A stretch of DNA of 5,136 bases. Source: Oleispira sp963933055 (GTDB lineage: Bacteria > Pseudomonadota > Gammaproteobacteria > Pseudomonadales > Oceanobacteraceae). Below, one piece after another: positions 1-5,136 of this stretch. The translations under genes were made by a program, and so were the position numbers. The notes beneath the pieces are model-generated. The model made no database searches. It was not told the DNA's origin and saw only the letters and a list, made by a program, of their open reading frames with translations. Each line of letters starts with the position of its first letter. Within the stretch, counting starts at the first letter, position 1. The stretch is taken from positions 1 through 5,136 of the forward strand of contig CAWVSY010000103.1 of the NCBI GenBank assembly GCA_963933055.1, written 5' to 3'.

Positions 1-66
1 ATTATTGAGGGTATTTTACCCCATTAAGCTGTCCAGGATTATTAAGCCACTATAAAGAGGATTCAT

Positions 67-100
67 AAAAAAGGGAGGTGAATTAACTTCACCTCCCTTT
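67..100 (-). terminator. Rho-independent terminator of fadH
   Basis: A perfect 13-bp inverted repeat (arms 70-82 and 88-100) encloses the 5-nt loop TTAAC. The arms include the GC-rich core GGGAGGTG. Read on the minus strand, the stem runs into a run of six T (complement of 67-72), the classic intrinsic terminator layout. It lies about 33 bases past the fadH stop codon. On the plus strand the stem is followed by CAATGC, not a T run, so it works best for leftward transcription. Confidence 0.9.
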
Positions 101-133
101 CAATGCAACAATACTGAGATTAAATAACTGATA

Positions 134-2203
134 TTAAAGAGAAGCGGCTAATTCACTCGCAAGTTTAATACAACGTTTTGCATCCAACTCACCCGCAAAC
201 TCAGCACCACCTACTAGGTGTAGATTAAAGGTTTTGCCCAAATCTTTTTCTAGCTCAATATGAAGCTTATTAACCGATACCTGGCCTGCGCAAAGCACAA
301 CATGATCAACGTCTAAAATACGTGTCTCAACCGTCTGTTTATCGTCTTTGCCCGTGGTGATTGTGATGTGTAAGCCTTCATCATCTACTTTATCGTAAGA
401 AACACCACCGATCGTTTCAACACCCTTCATTTTCACAACAGCACGATGCACCCAACCTGAAGTTTTGTTCAAACCTTTACCGAAGCTAGAGGTTTTACGC
501 TGCAACATGTAAACCTCACGTGGAGACTCTTCGATTTCCATGGGTTTTAAGCCGCCGCGGTTTTCGTTAGCGCCATCAACACCCCACTCTTTCATCCAAA
601 GTTCTTTATTCAGAGTCAAAGAAGGGCCTTGGTGCGTTAGATATTCACACATATCATAACCAATACCACCAGCGCCCATAACCGCAACGCGCTTACCAAG
701 CTCAAGACCTTCACCTAATACTTGCTGATAAGTCACTACCTTCTCATGATCAACACCCGGCATATTTGGAACGCGCGGAGCAACACCCGAAGAAATAACA
801 ACCTCATCAAAACCCGCCGCTTTTAATTGCGCAGCAGTAACATACGTATTCAATTTCAAATCGATATTTAAAACTTCGATTTGTTTTAAGAAATAACGAA
901 TAGTTTCTACAAATTCTTCTTTACCCGGAATCTTACTGGCGTAGTTAAACTGACCCCCAATTTCACCACGAGCTTCAAATAAAGTCACTTTATGGCCACG
1001 CTGTGCCGCAACCGTTGCACACGCCAAACCTGAAGGACCAGCACCAACAACGGCAACTTTCTTAGCTTTAGTCACAGGAGTATAAAGAAGCTTAGTTTCA
1101 TGACCCGCACGCGGGTTAACCAAGCAGCTTGCACGCTTCATCTGGAAGGTATGATCCAAACACGCTTGGTTACACGCGATGCAGGTATTAATCTCATCAG
1201 CACGACCTTCAGCGGCTTTATTAACCCATTCAGAGTCTGCCAAGAATGGACGCGCCATAGAAACCATATCAGCCTTACCAGAAGAAATAATTTCTTCAGC
1301 CACATCTGGCATATTAATACGGTTAGACGCAACGCAAGGAATGCTTAATTCTTTCTTAACACGGCCCGTGATATCAGCAAACGCAGCGCGAGGTACAGAA
1401 GTAACAATTGTTGGTACACGCGCTTCGTGCCAACCAATACCCGTATTAATAATGTTAATACCGGCTTTTTCTAATTCTTTGGCAAGTTCGATCACTTCGT
1501 CAATTTCAGACGCTTCTTCAACTAAGTCCAACATCGATAAACGGAACATCAAGATGAAGTCAGTACCCACTTCTTCACGAATTTGACGAACGACTTCTAA
1601 TGGAAAACGCATGCGATTTTCATAAGAACCGCCCCATTCATCATCACGCTTATTCGTGCGTTTATTCAGCATTTGAGTAATGAAGTAACCTTCACTGCCC
1701 ATGATCTCGATACCATCGTAGTTCGCTTTCTTAGCCAACTTAGCGCAACGTACATAATCACCAATCGTCTTAGTGATTTGCTTAGCGCTTAATTCTTTCG
1801 GCTTAAACGGCGTAATGGGGGATTTAACCGCTGAAGGTGCAACATTCAAAGGCGTATAGCCATAACGACCGGCATGCAAAATTTGCAATAAAATCTTACC
1901 GTCTTCCGCATGAACGGCTTTTGTGACTTTCTTATGAAAATGAACCTGCCAGTTATGCATCAACTTAGAACCAAAAGGTAATAAATCACCCGCTCGGTTA
2001 GGGGAAAAACCACCCGTTACCAATAAACCACAACCGCCACGAGCACGTTCAGCAAAATACGCCGCCATCTCTTCAAAGTGCCAAGGGCGATCTTCAAGAC
2101 CAACGTGCATAGATCCCATAATGACGCGGTTCTTTAAAGTCGTGAAACCAAGGTCTAATGGCTCCATTACGTGTGGGTAATGTGGATTCTGTGCTTGTGT
2201 CAT
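134..2203 (-). CDS. fadH: NADPH-dependent 2,4-dienoyl-CoA reductase (FadH)
   Basis: This 689-residue cytosolic iron-sulfur flavoenzyme reduces 2,4-dienoyl-CoA with NADPH to an enoyl-CoA, so that fatty acids with double bases at even positions can pass through beta-oxidation. Residues about 10-335 form an Old Yellow Enzyme-type FMN barrel. Tyr173 (in SEGYFITQ) and His259 (in GIGWHEAR) match the E. coli catalytic Tyr166 and His252. Cys341, 344, 348 and 360 (CIACNQAC...C) are the 4Fe-4S ligands. All are shifted by the same seven residues from E. coli FadH as I recall it, so the two proteins are collinear. GAGPSG (387-392) starts the FAD-binding fold, and GAGGIG (510-515) the NADPH-binding fold. 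The length is close to the usual ~670. The start is supported by GAAAGG eight bases upstream. The gene appears to be a single transcription unit: a terminator follows and a divergent gene lies upstream. No truncation or missing residue is seen. Related OYE-fused reductases exist, but the YLTHQG...EWGVD...GLKP segment is FadH-like. Confidence 0.96.
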   Translation of the reverse strand: MTQAQNPHYPHVMEPLDLGFTTLKNRVIMGSMHVGLEDRPWHFEEMAAYFAERARGGCGLLVTGGFSPNRAGDLLPFGSKLMHNWQVHFHKKVTKAVHAEDGKILLQILHAGRYGYTPLNVAPSAVKSPITPFKPKELSAKQITKTIGDYVRCAKLAKKANYDGIEIMGSEGYFITQMLNKRTNKRDDEWGGSYENRMRFPLEVVRQIREEVGTDFILMFRLSMLDLVEEASEIDEVIELAKELEKAGINIINTGIGWHEARVPTIVTSVPRAAFADITGRVKKELSIPCVASNRINMPDVAEEIISSGKADMVSMARPFLADSEWVNKAAEGRADEINTCIACNQACLDHTFQMKRASCLVNPRAGHETKLLYTPVTKAKKVAVVGAGPSGLACATVAAQRGHKVTLFEARGEIGGQFNYASKIPGKEEFVETIRYFLKQIEVLNIDLKLNTYVTAAQLKAAGFDEVVISSGVAPRVPNMPGVDHEKVVTYQQVLGEGLELGKRVAVMGAGGIGYDMCEYLTHQGPSLTLNKELWMKEWGVDGANENRGGLKPMEIEESPREVYMLQRKTSSFGKGLNKTSGWVHRAVVKMKGVETIGGVSYDKVDDEGLHITITTGKDDKQTVETRILDVDHVVLCAGQVSVNKLHIELEKDLGKTFNLHLVGGAEFAGELDAKRCIKLASELAASL

Positions 2204-2211
2204 TGCGCTAA

Positions 2212-2217
2212 CCTTTC
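2212..2217 (-). promoter_or_regulatory. Ribosome binding site of fadH
   Basis: On the minus strand GAAAGG lies eight bases before the ATG at 2203. This supports that ATG as the start and not a later methionine such as Met13. Confidence 0.7.
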
Positions 2218-2243
2218 GGACTAATTCGATTTAATACTTTTTA

Positions 2244-2274
2244 TTTATACAGCTAATACTTTATGCAGCTAATA
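2244..2274. repeat. Tandem direct repeat upstream of fadH
   Basis: Two 15-bp copies, TTTATACAGCTAATA (2244-2258) and TTTATGCAGCTAATA (2260-2274), differ at one base and repeat with a 16-bp period. They lie 41-71 bases upstream of the fadH start. A shorter copy of part of the unit, TAATACTTT, occurs at 2232-2240 and again at 2254-2262. On the minus strand the first copy includes TATAAA, a possible -10 element for fadH, but no good -35 is visible. The pair could be a tandem regulator site or a simple local duplication; the sequence does not decide. Confidence 0.45.
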
Positions 2275-2297
2275 TAGGTGTGAAGTGCTGACAGGTA

Positions 2298-2311
2298 AAT
2301 GACTAATCATT
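2298..2311. promoter_or_regulatory. Possible operator palindrome in the divergent spacer
   Basis: AATGA and TCATT form a perfect 5-bp inverted repeat around CTAA. It sits near the middle of the spacer between fadH and the divergent methyltransferase-like gene, where a shared operator could lie. It does not match the FadR consensus that I know. Arms this short arise by chance in AT-rich DNA, so this is a weak candidate. Confidence 0.2.
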
Positions 2312-2408
2312 GCAAATCAATGTCTTTTAATAACATCTAATGCAATCCCCTTAAAATAAACCAAGACACCCTGCAAGCCCACTGAACTATATGAAACATG
2401 AGCGCTCC

Positions 2409-2422
2409 AAACATTAACGTTT
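2409..2422. promoter_or_regulatory. Possible operator palindrome AAAC-N6-GTTT
   Basis: AAACATTAACGTTT is symmetric at 12 of 14 positions and ends 25 bases before the start of the methyltransferase-like gene. The half-sites resemble those of PsrA, a fatty-acid regulator in some gammaproteobacteria, but the 6-base gap is wider than the 2-4 bases expected for that protein. A repressor site overlapping the transcript start is possible; this is inference. Confidence 0.22.
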
Positions 2423-2447
2423 AAGTTTACATTGAGGAATATCGACC

Positions 2448-3275
2448 ATGGCAATACCAAAGAAACTAGGGCTTTCAAGCCTATTATTGCTAATGGTAGC
2501 AGGATTCAACTGCGCCCATGCAGAATATACAAAAACGCTTGAGCAATTAGCCAATGCAGATCATCGCTCGACGAATAACATTGCTCGTAATCAATATCGC
2601 CATCCCGTAGAAACTCTTAATTTTTTAGGTTTAACCGCCAATATGACCGTGGTAGAAATTTGGCCTGGAGGTGGTTGGTACAGTGAGATTTTAGCACCCG
2701 CACTAAAAGATGATGGTAAATATTACGCTGCTGGCTTCTCTCTTATTGCTAAACGCACACCTGATTGGCGCAAAAATTATCAAAGAAAGTTTGAGATGAA
2801 ACTCAGTGAAAACCCTAGCATATACGGCAATACCGTGATTACTGATTTATCCATACCAGAACGCCCAGAGATAGCACCCGCAGGCTCAGCAGACTTAGTA
2901 CTCACCTTTCGTAACGTTCACAACTGGATGAAGGGGGAATACGCGCAAGACGTTTTCGATTCGATGTATAACGCACTAAAACCCGGCGGCGCACTTGGCG
3001 TAGTAGAACACAGAGCAAAACCCGGTACGACCTTGCAAGACATGATCAGCTCAGGCTATGTTACGGAAGCGCATGTAATAAAACTGGCTGAAAAATCAGG
3101 TTTTAAACTGGATAAAAAATCAGACATAAACGCCAATGCAAAAGACAATACACAACACCCTAAAGGCGTCTGGACACTGCCACCTTCATTAAGATTAGGT
3201 GAAGAAGACCGAGAGAAATACCTAGCGATTGGAGAAAGTGATCGTATGACGTTAAAGTTTATCAAGCCTAGCTAA
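2448..3275 (+). CDS. Exported SAM-methyltransferase-like protein
   Basis: This 275-residue protein has a Sec-type signal peptide: Lys5-Lys6, a hydrophobic core at 8-20 and a likely cleavage after AHA (Ala25). It should be periplasmic. Cys22 does not sit in a lipobox (GFNC), so it is probably not a lipoprotein. The rest looks like a class I SAM-methyltransferase fold. VVEIWPGGGWY (68-78) is in the place of the glycine-rich SAM loop. ADLVLTFRNVHNW (148-160) resembles the strand-4 region. ALKPGGALGVVEHR (176-189) is the usual strand-5 hairpin. The helix ending in EKSGFKL (215-221) is typical of small-molecule methyltransferases. It resembles the exported 'predicted methyltransferase' group often labelled COG4798, though I could not search. 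Substrate and activity are unknown, and SAM is not known to be available in the periplasm. The start is supported by TGAGGA (2433-2438) nine bases upstream. The gene stands alone, divergent from fadH and convergent with the LysR gene. Confidence 0.85.
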   Translation: MAIPKKLGLSSLLLLMVAGFNCAHAEYTKTLEQLANADHRSTNNIARNQYRHPVETLNFLGLTANMTVVEIWPGGGWYSEILAPALKDDGKYYAAGFSLIAKRTPDWRKNYQRKFEMKLSENPSIYGNTVITDLSIPERPEIAPAGSADLVLTFRNVHNWMKGEYAQDVFDSMYNALKPGGALGVVEHRAKPGTTLQDMISSGYVTEAHVIKLAEKSGFKLDKKSDINANAKDNTQHPKGVWTLPPSLRLGEEDREKYLAIGESDRMTLKFIKPS

Positions 3276-3312
3276 AGCTTCACTCAACACCTAATACAAC
3301 TCATACACTAAT

Positions 3313-3361
3313 CTTTATCAACAATCTGATACATGATGTTCAGATTGTTGGATAAAGTTTT
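3313..3361 (+). terminator. Long hairpin terminator overlapping the lysR 3' end
   Basis: The arms 3313-3329 and 3340-3357 pair over 17 bp with one bulged G. A bulged T then allows three further pairs (ACA/TGT) around a TGA loop. Reading rightward, the stem is followed by TTTT (3358-3361), which suits termination of the methyltransferase-like transcript about 40 bases after its stop. The structure also contains the TGA stop and about the last 13 codons of the convergent regulator. The stem is AT-rich, and no T run follows on the minus strand, so leftward termination is less clear. Confidence 0.65.
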
Positions 3362-4217
3362 CCATATAATCTCGTAAACATACTGCTTTAGCGCTGAGTA
3401 ATTTTCCACTTGGCCATACGGTATAAAGATCTCGATCAGGCCCCTGCCAAGGCTGCAATATACGAACTAACCCTCCTTTTTTAATTAAATCACTCACTTC
3501 GCTGCTCGGTAAAAGCGCAATACCTAAGCCATCCTGAACAAGTTGCGTGACCATTTTTACATCATTTACAAAAGTCGAAAATCGCGGACGTACTTCCTTT
3601 TCCATATGAGTATCAGAATTCATCATCTGCCATGTTGCCAATGTATGAGTTCCAATTAATCGATGCTCATTTAAGTCTTCTAAATTGCTTGGCTCACGAT
3701 TAATAGCAAGATATTCAGGTGCTGCAACCAATAGGGTTTTCAACGACCCCAAACGTTTTTGATAAAGCATAGACGATGCCTGAGGTCCAATTCGTAACGC
3801 CATATCTGCACTAGACGACAACATGTTTTCGACGCTATTGCTAAGCACTAACTCAAGTTTGATGTCGGGATGCTCCCTTATAAAACCAGACCACATAGGC
3901 TGCAATAACCCTGTTGAAATGTTGGTCGGTGCCAATACCGTTAATGGCCCTGCTAATACATTCAACTCACCGCTAAGTTGTAACTGAGTTTGTTCTAATT
4001 GCTCAACCAGACCAGCATAAGCTTGATAAAAAACCTCACCTTCCGCCGTGAGTGAAAATTGACGCGCAGAGCGATGAATTAATTGACGAGTAACCGCTGC
4101 CTCTAAACGTTGCAATCGTCGAGTCACCGTTGCTGCGGGTAAATCCATTTTTTTTGCGGCAGCGGCTAAACCCTGCTGCTGAACAATATGAATGAATAAA
4201 ACAATGTCGTCGTACAT
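3318..4217 (-). CDS. LysR-family regulator, CrgA-like
   Basis: This is a cytosolic DNA-binding regulator of 299 residues from the chosen start. The N-terminal winged helix-turn-helix includes IVQQQGLAAAAKKMDLPAAT (residues 11-30), followed by VTRRLQRLE and the wing segment ARQFSLTAEGEVFY. A linker helix around 67-84 leads to a periplasmic-binding-type effector domain from about residue 88. The pattern QDGLGIALLP and the ending DLYTVWPSGKLLSAK are typical of the CrgA-like branch. The effector is not known. The frame is open to an ATG at 4265 (315 residues), but neither start has a good ribosome site. I chose 4217 because LysR proteins usually begin a few residues before the helix-turn-helix, and because it leaves the inverted repeat at 4244-4260 free as an operator. 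The gene diverges from the ABM/DUF2798 operon, the usual arrangement for a LysR regulator and its target. Confidence 0.93.
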   Translation of the reverse strand: MYDDIVLFIHIVQQQGLAAAAKKMDLPAATVTRRLQRLEAAVTRQLIHRSARQFSLTAEGEVFYQAYAGLVEQLEQTQLQLSGELNVLAGPLTVLAPTNISTGLLQPMWSGFIREHPDIKLELVLSNSVENMLSSSADMALRIGPQASSMLYQKRLGSLKTLLVAAPEYLAINREPSNLEDLNEHRLIGTHTLATWQMMNSDTHMEKEVRPRFSTFVNDVKMVTQLVQDGLGIALLPSSEVSDLIKKGGLVRILQPWQGPDRDLYTVWPSGKLLSAKAVCLRDYMENFIQQSEHHVSDC

Positions 4218-4243
4218 GATTTCAAATCTGCAATTATTGATTG

Positions 4244-4260
4244 ATATATCGAGCATATAT
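4244..4260. promoter_or_regulatory. Inverted repeat, possible LysR operator near its own promoter
   Basis: ATATAT arms (4244-4249 and 4255-4260) flank CGAGC. On the minus strand TTGCTG (4268-4273) and GATATA (4245-4250) are 17 bases apart and could serve as -35 and -10 for the regulator, so a protein bound here could repress its own gene. AT-only arms are common by chance. The site is intergenic only if the regulator starts at 4217. Confidence 0.3.
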
Positions 4261-4273
4261 TTCATATCAGCAA

Positions 4274-4291
4274 GAGTCTATCGTTAGATTC
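4274..4291. promoter_or_regulatory. Inverted repeat, possible LysR activation site for the ABM operon
   Basis: GAGTCTA and TAGATTC form 7-bp arms with six matching pairs around TCGT. The core TCTA-N4-TAGA resembles the interrupted dyads bound by LysR proteins, with T-N10-A in place of the usual T-N11-A. It lies 33 bases before the ABM start and would overlap the -35 region if TACATA (4296-4301) is the -10. That is the expected place for an activator that recruits polymerase to a poor promoter. Confidence 0.4.
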
Positions 4292-4312
4292 TGCTTACAT
4301 ACGGCTAAATAC

Positions 4313-4316
4313 AGGA
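4313..4316 (+). promoter_or_regulatory. Ribosome binding site deciding the ABM gene start
   Basis: AGGA lies four bases before the first of two adjacent ATG codons (4321) and seven before the second (4324). The seven-base gap is the better one, so translation probably begins at 4324. Confidence 0.6.
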
Positions 4317-4323
4317 AATAATG

Positions 4324-4647
4324 ATGTCAGAATCAAATAAAACTCCCTACTCTACTTTGAGCACAACGTTATGGGTCAGCGCTGGCCTAAAAGTCTTTGC
4401 TACAAAATCCGCTAAAGTGGCTAAGGAAGAATTAAAGAATTTACAACTAGAAACCATCAAAGAAGCTGGGTGTATTTTTTTTGATGTCTTGCAGCATAGA
4501 GATACCCCCAATCTTTTTACCCTTTGGGAAGAATGGGTTAATGAGGATGCCCTAAAAGAGCATTTTAATAAAAAGCATACCAAAGACTATCTAGCCAAAG
4601 AACTGACAGACGTTGTCTATATAGAAAAATTGGTAAAACTAACATGA
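4324..4647 (+). CDS. ABM-fold (antibiotic biosynthesis monooxygenase-like) protein
   Basis: This small soluble protein (107 residues; 108 if the preceding ATG at 4321 is used) belongs by appearance to the ABM family of dimeric ferredoxin-like barrels, which includes YgiN quinol monooxygenase. In 108-residue numbering the signs are LWVSAGLKVFATK (first strand, 17-29), a helix rich in Lys and Glu (30-48), EAGCIFFDVLQHRDTPNLF (48-66; compare the 'PGC..y.v....d' pattern of the family), then LWEEWVNEDALKEHF (68-82) and the final strand VVYIEKL. The Trp and Glu in strand 3 and the His at 81 lie where the family keeps conserved residues. ABM proteins oxygenate or isomerise aromatic substrates without cofactor, but others have non-enzymatic or unknown roles, so the substrate cannot be named. 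The gene is first in an operon, overlaps the next gene by four bases, and is probably controlled by the divergent LysR protein. Confidence 0.85.
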   Translation: MSESNKTPYSTLSTTLWVSAGLKVFATKSAKVAKEELKNLQLETIKEAGCIFFDVLQHRDTPNLFTLWEEWVNEDALKEHFNKKHTKDYLAKELTDVVYIEKLVKLT

Positions 4648-4889
4648 TTCATCGAATTTTATTTGCGCTGTTGATGTCATTGCAGCTGTCATTTTTAATG
4701 TCGGCTTGGGTCACTTGGATCAACCTAGGTTGGACAGAAGCATTTTACCAACAATGGCTTCACGCTTTTGCACTAGCGTGGCCAGCGGCAGCACTCATTT
4801 CATTATTTACCGCACCAGAAATACATAAAATAACGGCAAGCCTGAGTAACAAAATCATTAAAAATAAAACGAATAAGGAGGGTCTGTAG
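4644..4889 (+). CDS. DUF2798-family two-helix membrane protein
   Basis: This 81-residue inner-membrane protein has two predicted membrane segments, residues about 5-27 (ILFALLMSLQLSFLMSAWVT...) and 38-57 (HAFALAWPAAALISLFTAP). A basic C-terminal tail (KNKTNKEGL) suggests that both ends are cytoplasmic. The spacing, the MS...V/T..N.G turn between helices, the short loop with TEAFYQQWL and the AWPAA motif fit the DUF2798 family, whose function is unknown. Its ATG overlaps the TGA stop of the ABM gene (ATGA, 4644-4647) and no strong ribosome site precedes it, so translation is probably coupled and the two proteins made together. It converges with the ABC permease gene. Confidence 0.85.
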   Translation: MIHRILFALLMSLQLSFLMSAWVTWINLGWTEAFYQQWLHAFALAWPAAALISLFTAPEIHKITASLSNKIIKNKTNKEGL

Positions 4890-4921
4890 CAATAAAATAA
4901 CGGTCACGATGACGCACGCTA

Positions 4922-5136
4922 TTAAGATAAGTTGCTTCGAACCTTTCGGCTAAAACTATCCACCGCTACATTTAATAATGCAGAAATAATAATTAGGAAA
5001 AGTGCTCGGTCATAACGAATGTCTTCAAAGGCCGAGTCGATATAAAACCCTAATGTGGTGATTCCTAAAATGCCTAAAATTGCACTTTCACGAATAATCA
5101 CTTCCCAGCGATACAATAACAAACTTAAAAAATGAG
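4922..5136 (-). CDS. ABC transporter permease, PhnE-like, C-terminal part (5' end outside the window)
   Basis: The reading frame stays open to the right edge, so the start lies beyond the window. The TTG at 5122 is an internal Leu codon and not a real start. The last ~71 residues include LYRWEVIIRESAILGILG, matching the pattern 'lYRwe.niRes.vlGlvGaGGiG' near the C-terminus of PhnE/PtxC-type permeases for phosphonate or related anions. A final membrane helix (RALFLIIISALLNVAVDSFS) and a short basic tail (RKVRSNLS) follow. The usual GAGGIG loop is here GITTLGF, which suggests a divergent subfamily. The partner ATPase and binding-protein genes would be expected just to the right. The transported substrate cannot be inferred from this fragment. 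Confidence 0.72.
   Translation of the reverse strand, partial: HFLSLLLYRWEVIIRESAILGILGITTLGFYIDSAFEDIRYDRALFLIIISALLNVAVDSFSRKVRSNLS

Noticed and set aside
9..21. Small palindrome GGGTA-TTT-TACCC at the left edge
   Set aside because: Five-bp arms with no gene context in the window; it cannot be told from chance.
1100..1586. Overlapping open frames on both strands inside fadH
   Set aside because: They lie within the well-supported fadH frame, show no recognisable domain, and have no ribosome sites; they are shadow frames.
2281..2400. Promoter for the methyltransferase-like gene
   Set aside because: TTGCAA (2310-2315) and TAACAT (2331-2336) are only 15 bases apart, and TATATG (2388-2393) lacks a -35; no pair is convincing.
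3056..3265. Minus-strand open frame inside the methyltransferase-like gene
   Set aside because: It is antisense to a supported coding region and its translation shows no family pattern.
4347..4583. Minus-strand open frame inside the ABM gene
   Set aside because: The ABM frame has domain motifs, a ribosome site and operon context; the antisense frame has none.
4890..4921. Possible bidirectional terminator between the DUF2798 gene and the permease gene
   Set aside because: Only a 4-bp stem (GTCA/TGAC around CGA) with no good T run is visible, too weak to call.

Overview
The window reads as chromosomal DNA of an AT-leaning gammaproteobacterium. This rests on a full-length FadH-type dienoyl-CoA reductase that runs collinear with the E. 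coli enzyme, a CrgA-like LysR regulator, and dense gene packing with Shine-Dalgarno sites and hairpin terminators. A marine Oceanospirillales-like host would fit, but the sequence does not prove it. I see no insertion sequence, integrase, tRNA, rRNA or CRISPR array.

Layout. Positions 1-66 hold no gene. At 67-100 a strong hairpin with a T-tract (read on the minus strand) ends the fadH transcript. fadH (134-2203, minus) encodes the iron-sulfur flavoprotein that reduces 2,4-dienoyl-CoA during beta-oxidation of unsaturated fatty acids. A 244-bp divergent spacer (2204-2447) holds a tandem 16-bp-period repeat and two small palindromes. It leads to a plus-strand gene (2448-3275) for an exported protein with a SAM-methyltransferase-like fold. 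That gene converges on a LysR regulator (3318-4217, minus). A long near-palindrome lies across the junction and forms the last codons of the regulator.

The regulator diverges from a two-gene operon: an ABM-fold monooxygenase-like protein (4324-4647) and a small two-helix DUF2798 membrane protein (4644-4889), joined by an ATGA overlap. The 106-bp spacer carries two inverted repeats suited to LysR operators. The likely unit is a small-molecule-responsive regulator controlling a soluble ABM protein and a membrane partner. The substrate is unknown; quinone or reactive-carbonyl chemistry is a guess from the family.

At the right edge (4922-5136, minus) is the C-terminal part of a PhnE-like ABC transporter permease whose start lies beyond the window.

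Most of the window is ordinary housekeeping or accessory metabolism. The best candidates for follow-up are the exported methyltransferase-like protein and the LysR/ABM/DUF2798 module. I found no clear evidence of a wholly new system.
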